Origin: Paraburkholderia phenoliruptrix
GTDB taxonomy: Bacteria > Pseudomonadota > Gammaproteobacteria > Burkholderiales > Burkholderiaceae
NCBI RefSeq assembly: GCF_019511605.1
Contig: NZ_JAEUAV010000002.1
Location: 434,001-498,000 of the forward strand
Direction: 5' to 3'
DNA: 64,000 nt
Shown here: positions 63,089-64,000 of the stretch, piece after piece
Numbering within the stretch: the stretch's first letter is position 1
Layout: the number at the start of each line of letters is the position of its first letter
Translations under genes and position numbers: made by a program
The notes under the pieces: generated by a model
Databases searched by the model: none
What the model saw: the letters and a program-made list of their open reading frames with translations, nothing else
Told to the model about the DNA's origin: nothing

Positions 63089-64000
63089 ATGATGACCAGA
63101 GAGCTTGCCACCGTCGATGCGAGTGCCGCAAACGCGCCTGCCGCAGCGGAGACCACCGCGGCCAATGCTGCCGCGCCTGATGCGTCGGGAAGCGGCGCGC
63201 GCGCGGCGGGCGACCCCGCCGACACGCGCAAGCCGCCGTTTCGCGCAGCGGCGCCGTTGCCCACGCAAACCGCACCGCTTGGCGTGCGGTTCGATTTCAA
63301 CGACGGCTGCCGGATTGTTTTGCCCAAGGCTGCGGAAACCACGTGGCATGTCAGGCTCGCGGATTTTTCGACAGGCAATGTGCTGTTCGAAACCACGATC
63401 GAAGCGGGCACCGTGGCAAGCAGTAAAAAATACTTCGTGCCGTTTTCAATCGAAGTGGAAGCAAACGGCAAACGGGTTTTCGAGCATCGTTTCGACGCAA
63501 CGAATAAACCCGTATTAATCGAGTTTCCGGTTGGCACGCTCGGCGACATCATCGGCTGGTTTCCGTATGCGGTGAAATTCCAGCGGCAGCATAAGTGCAA
63601 ACTCACGTGCTCGATGGGGCCGCTGCTGATTCCGCTGTTTCGGGACTGTTACCCGGACATCGAATTCGTCACTCCAGAAGAGGTCGAGCCCGGGCGCTAT
63701 TACGCAAGCTATCGAGTCGGACTCTTTTTCGGCGACGAAGCGAATGTTCATCAGCCGACCGACTTTCAGATCGTCGGGCTGCATCGCACCGCCGGCTACA
63801 TTCTCGGGGTGGACCCGGCCGAAGAGCCGCCAAAGATCGGCTCTCCCGATACGGAAAGCCGTCCCATCGCTGAAAAATACGTTTGCGTCGCGGTGCAAAG
63901 CTCGACCCAATGCAAGTACTGGAACCATCCGCCGGGTTGGCGCGAACTGGTCGCGTTCCTGAAGGAGCATGGTTACCGCGTCATTTGCATCGACCAGAAG
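63089..64000 (+). CDS. TibC/Aah-type autotransporter O-heptosyltransferase (3' end outside window)
   Basis: 304 open codons reaching the window end. After a low-complexity, Ala-rich head of about 60 residues, the sequence matches the bacterial autotransporter heptosyltransferase family: 'LGVRFDFNDGCRIVLPKAAE', 'PVGTLGDIIGWFPYAVKFQ', 'LTCSMGPLLIPLFRDCYPDI', 'VGLHRTAGYILGVDPAEEPP', 'CVAVQSSTQCKYWNHPPGWR' and 'YRVICIDQK'. Family enzymes attach heptose to Ser residues of self-associating autotransporters in the cytoplasm and form iron-containing dodecamers; the C-terminal half is not visible. ATG at 63089 or 63092; the ribosome site is weak. Usual partner is an autotransporter, which may lie past the window. 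Confidence 0.88.
   Translation, partial: MMTRELATVDASAANAPAAAETTAANAAAPDASGSGARAAGDPADTRKPPFRAAAPLPTQTAPLGVRFDFNDGCRIVLPKAAETTWHVRLADFSTGNVLFETTIEAGTVASSKKYFVPFSIEVEANGKRVFEHRFDATNKPVLIEFPVGTLGDIIGWFPYAVKFQRQHKCKLTCSMGPLLIPLFRDCYPDIEFVTPEEVEPGRYYASYRVGLFFGDEANVHQPTDFQIVGLHRTAGYILGVDPAEEPPKIGSPDTESRPIAEKYVCVAVQSSTQCKYWNHPPGWRELVAFLKEHGYRVICIDQK

Overview
The window is GC-rich chromosomal DNA from a betaproteobacterium, most likely Paraburkholderia, Caballeronia or Burkholderia. That placement rests on family resemblance (Burkholderia-type porin, DUF4148 protein, a second infA, NasS/NasT, many LysR genes), not on a search. No rRNA, tRNA, CRISPR array or complete insertion sequence was seen.

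Layout. 1-3850: a secreted NHL-repeat protein (cut by the window start) and a compact two-partner-secretion (TPS) exoprotein. 4345-6128: a VOC protein and an epoxide hydrolase that has lost its C-terminus. 6477-17938: a non-phosphorylative L-rhamnose catabolic locus with two SDR dehydrogenases, L-rhamnonate dehydratase, lactonase, mutarotase, an MFS carrier, a four-gene sugar ABC transporter and a LysR regulator, ending at a strong hairpin. 18107-25559: a porin, an Fbp-like ABC importer and a divergent two-component system. 25569-27313: nasT-nasS nitrate sensing, here without its target operon. 27641-33109: a second IF-1, small conserved genes, a YheO-like regulator, a 9-bp tandem repeat, a ferredoxin and an AcoR-type sigma-54 activator. 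33206-37683: purine permease, DUF4148 protein and a slipin/NfeD pair. 37766-46550: a valine/isobutyrate degradation cluster under a divergent AraC-type regulator. 46607-49746: a PadR (His-rich) - siderophore-interacting protein - MFS group resembling the E. coli NfeR/NfeF iron/nickel system. 49930-57673: LysR, a type II NADH dehydrogenase-like flavoprotein, and an EmrB-EmrA-OprM efflux operon with divergent TetR. 57886-59671: a small exported protein and an NmrA-type reductase/HxlR regulator pair with a clear operator-like dyad. 60300-64000: a second TPS exoprotein, paralogous to the first, divergent from a TibC/Aah-type O-heptosyltransferase that runs off the window end.

How the genes work together. 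The rhamnose genes cover uptake, anomer interconversion, oxidation, lactone opening, dehydration and a second oxidation; the last cleavage enzyme is not in the window. The valine cluster supplies every step from isobutyryl-CoA to propionyl-CoA. The two ends of the window hold surface or secreted proteins, and the pairing of a TPS exoprotein with an autotransporter-type heptosyltransferase is the most unusual arrangement seen. All function calls come from reading translated sequence and recalled family features; no database search was run.
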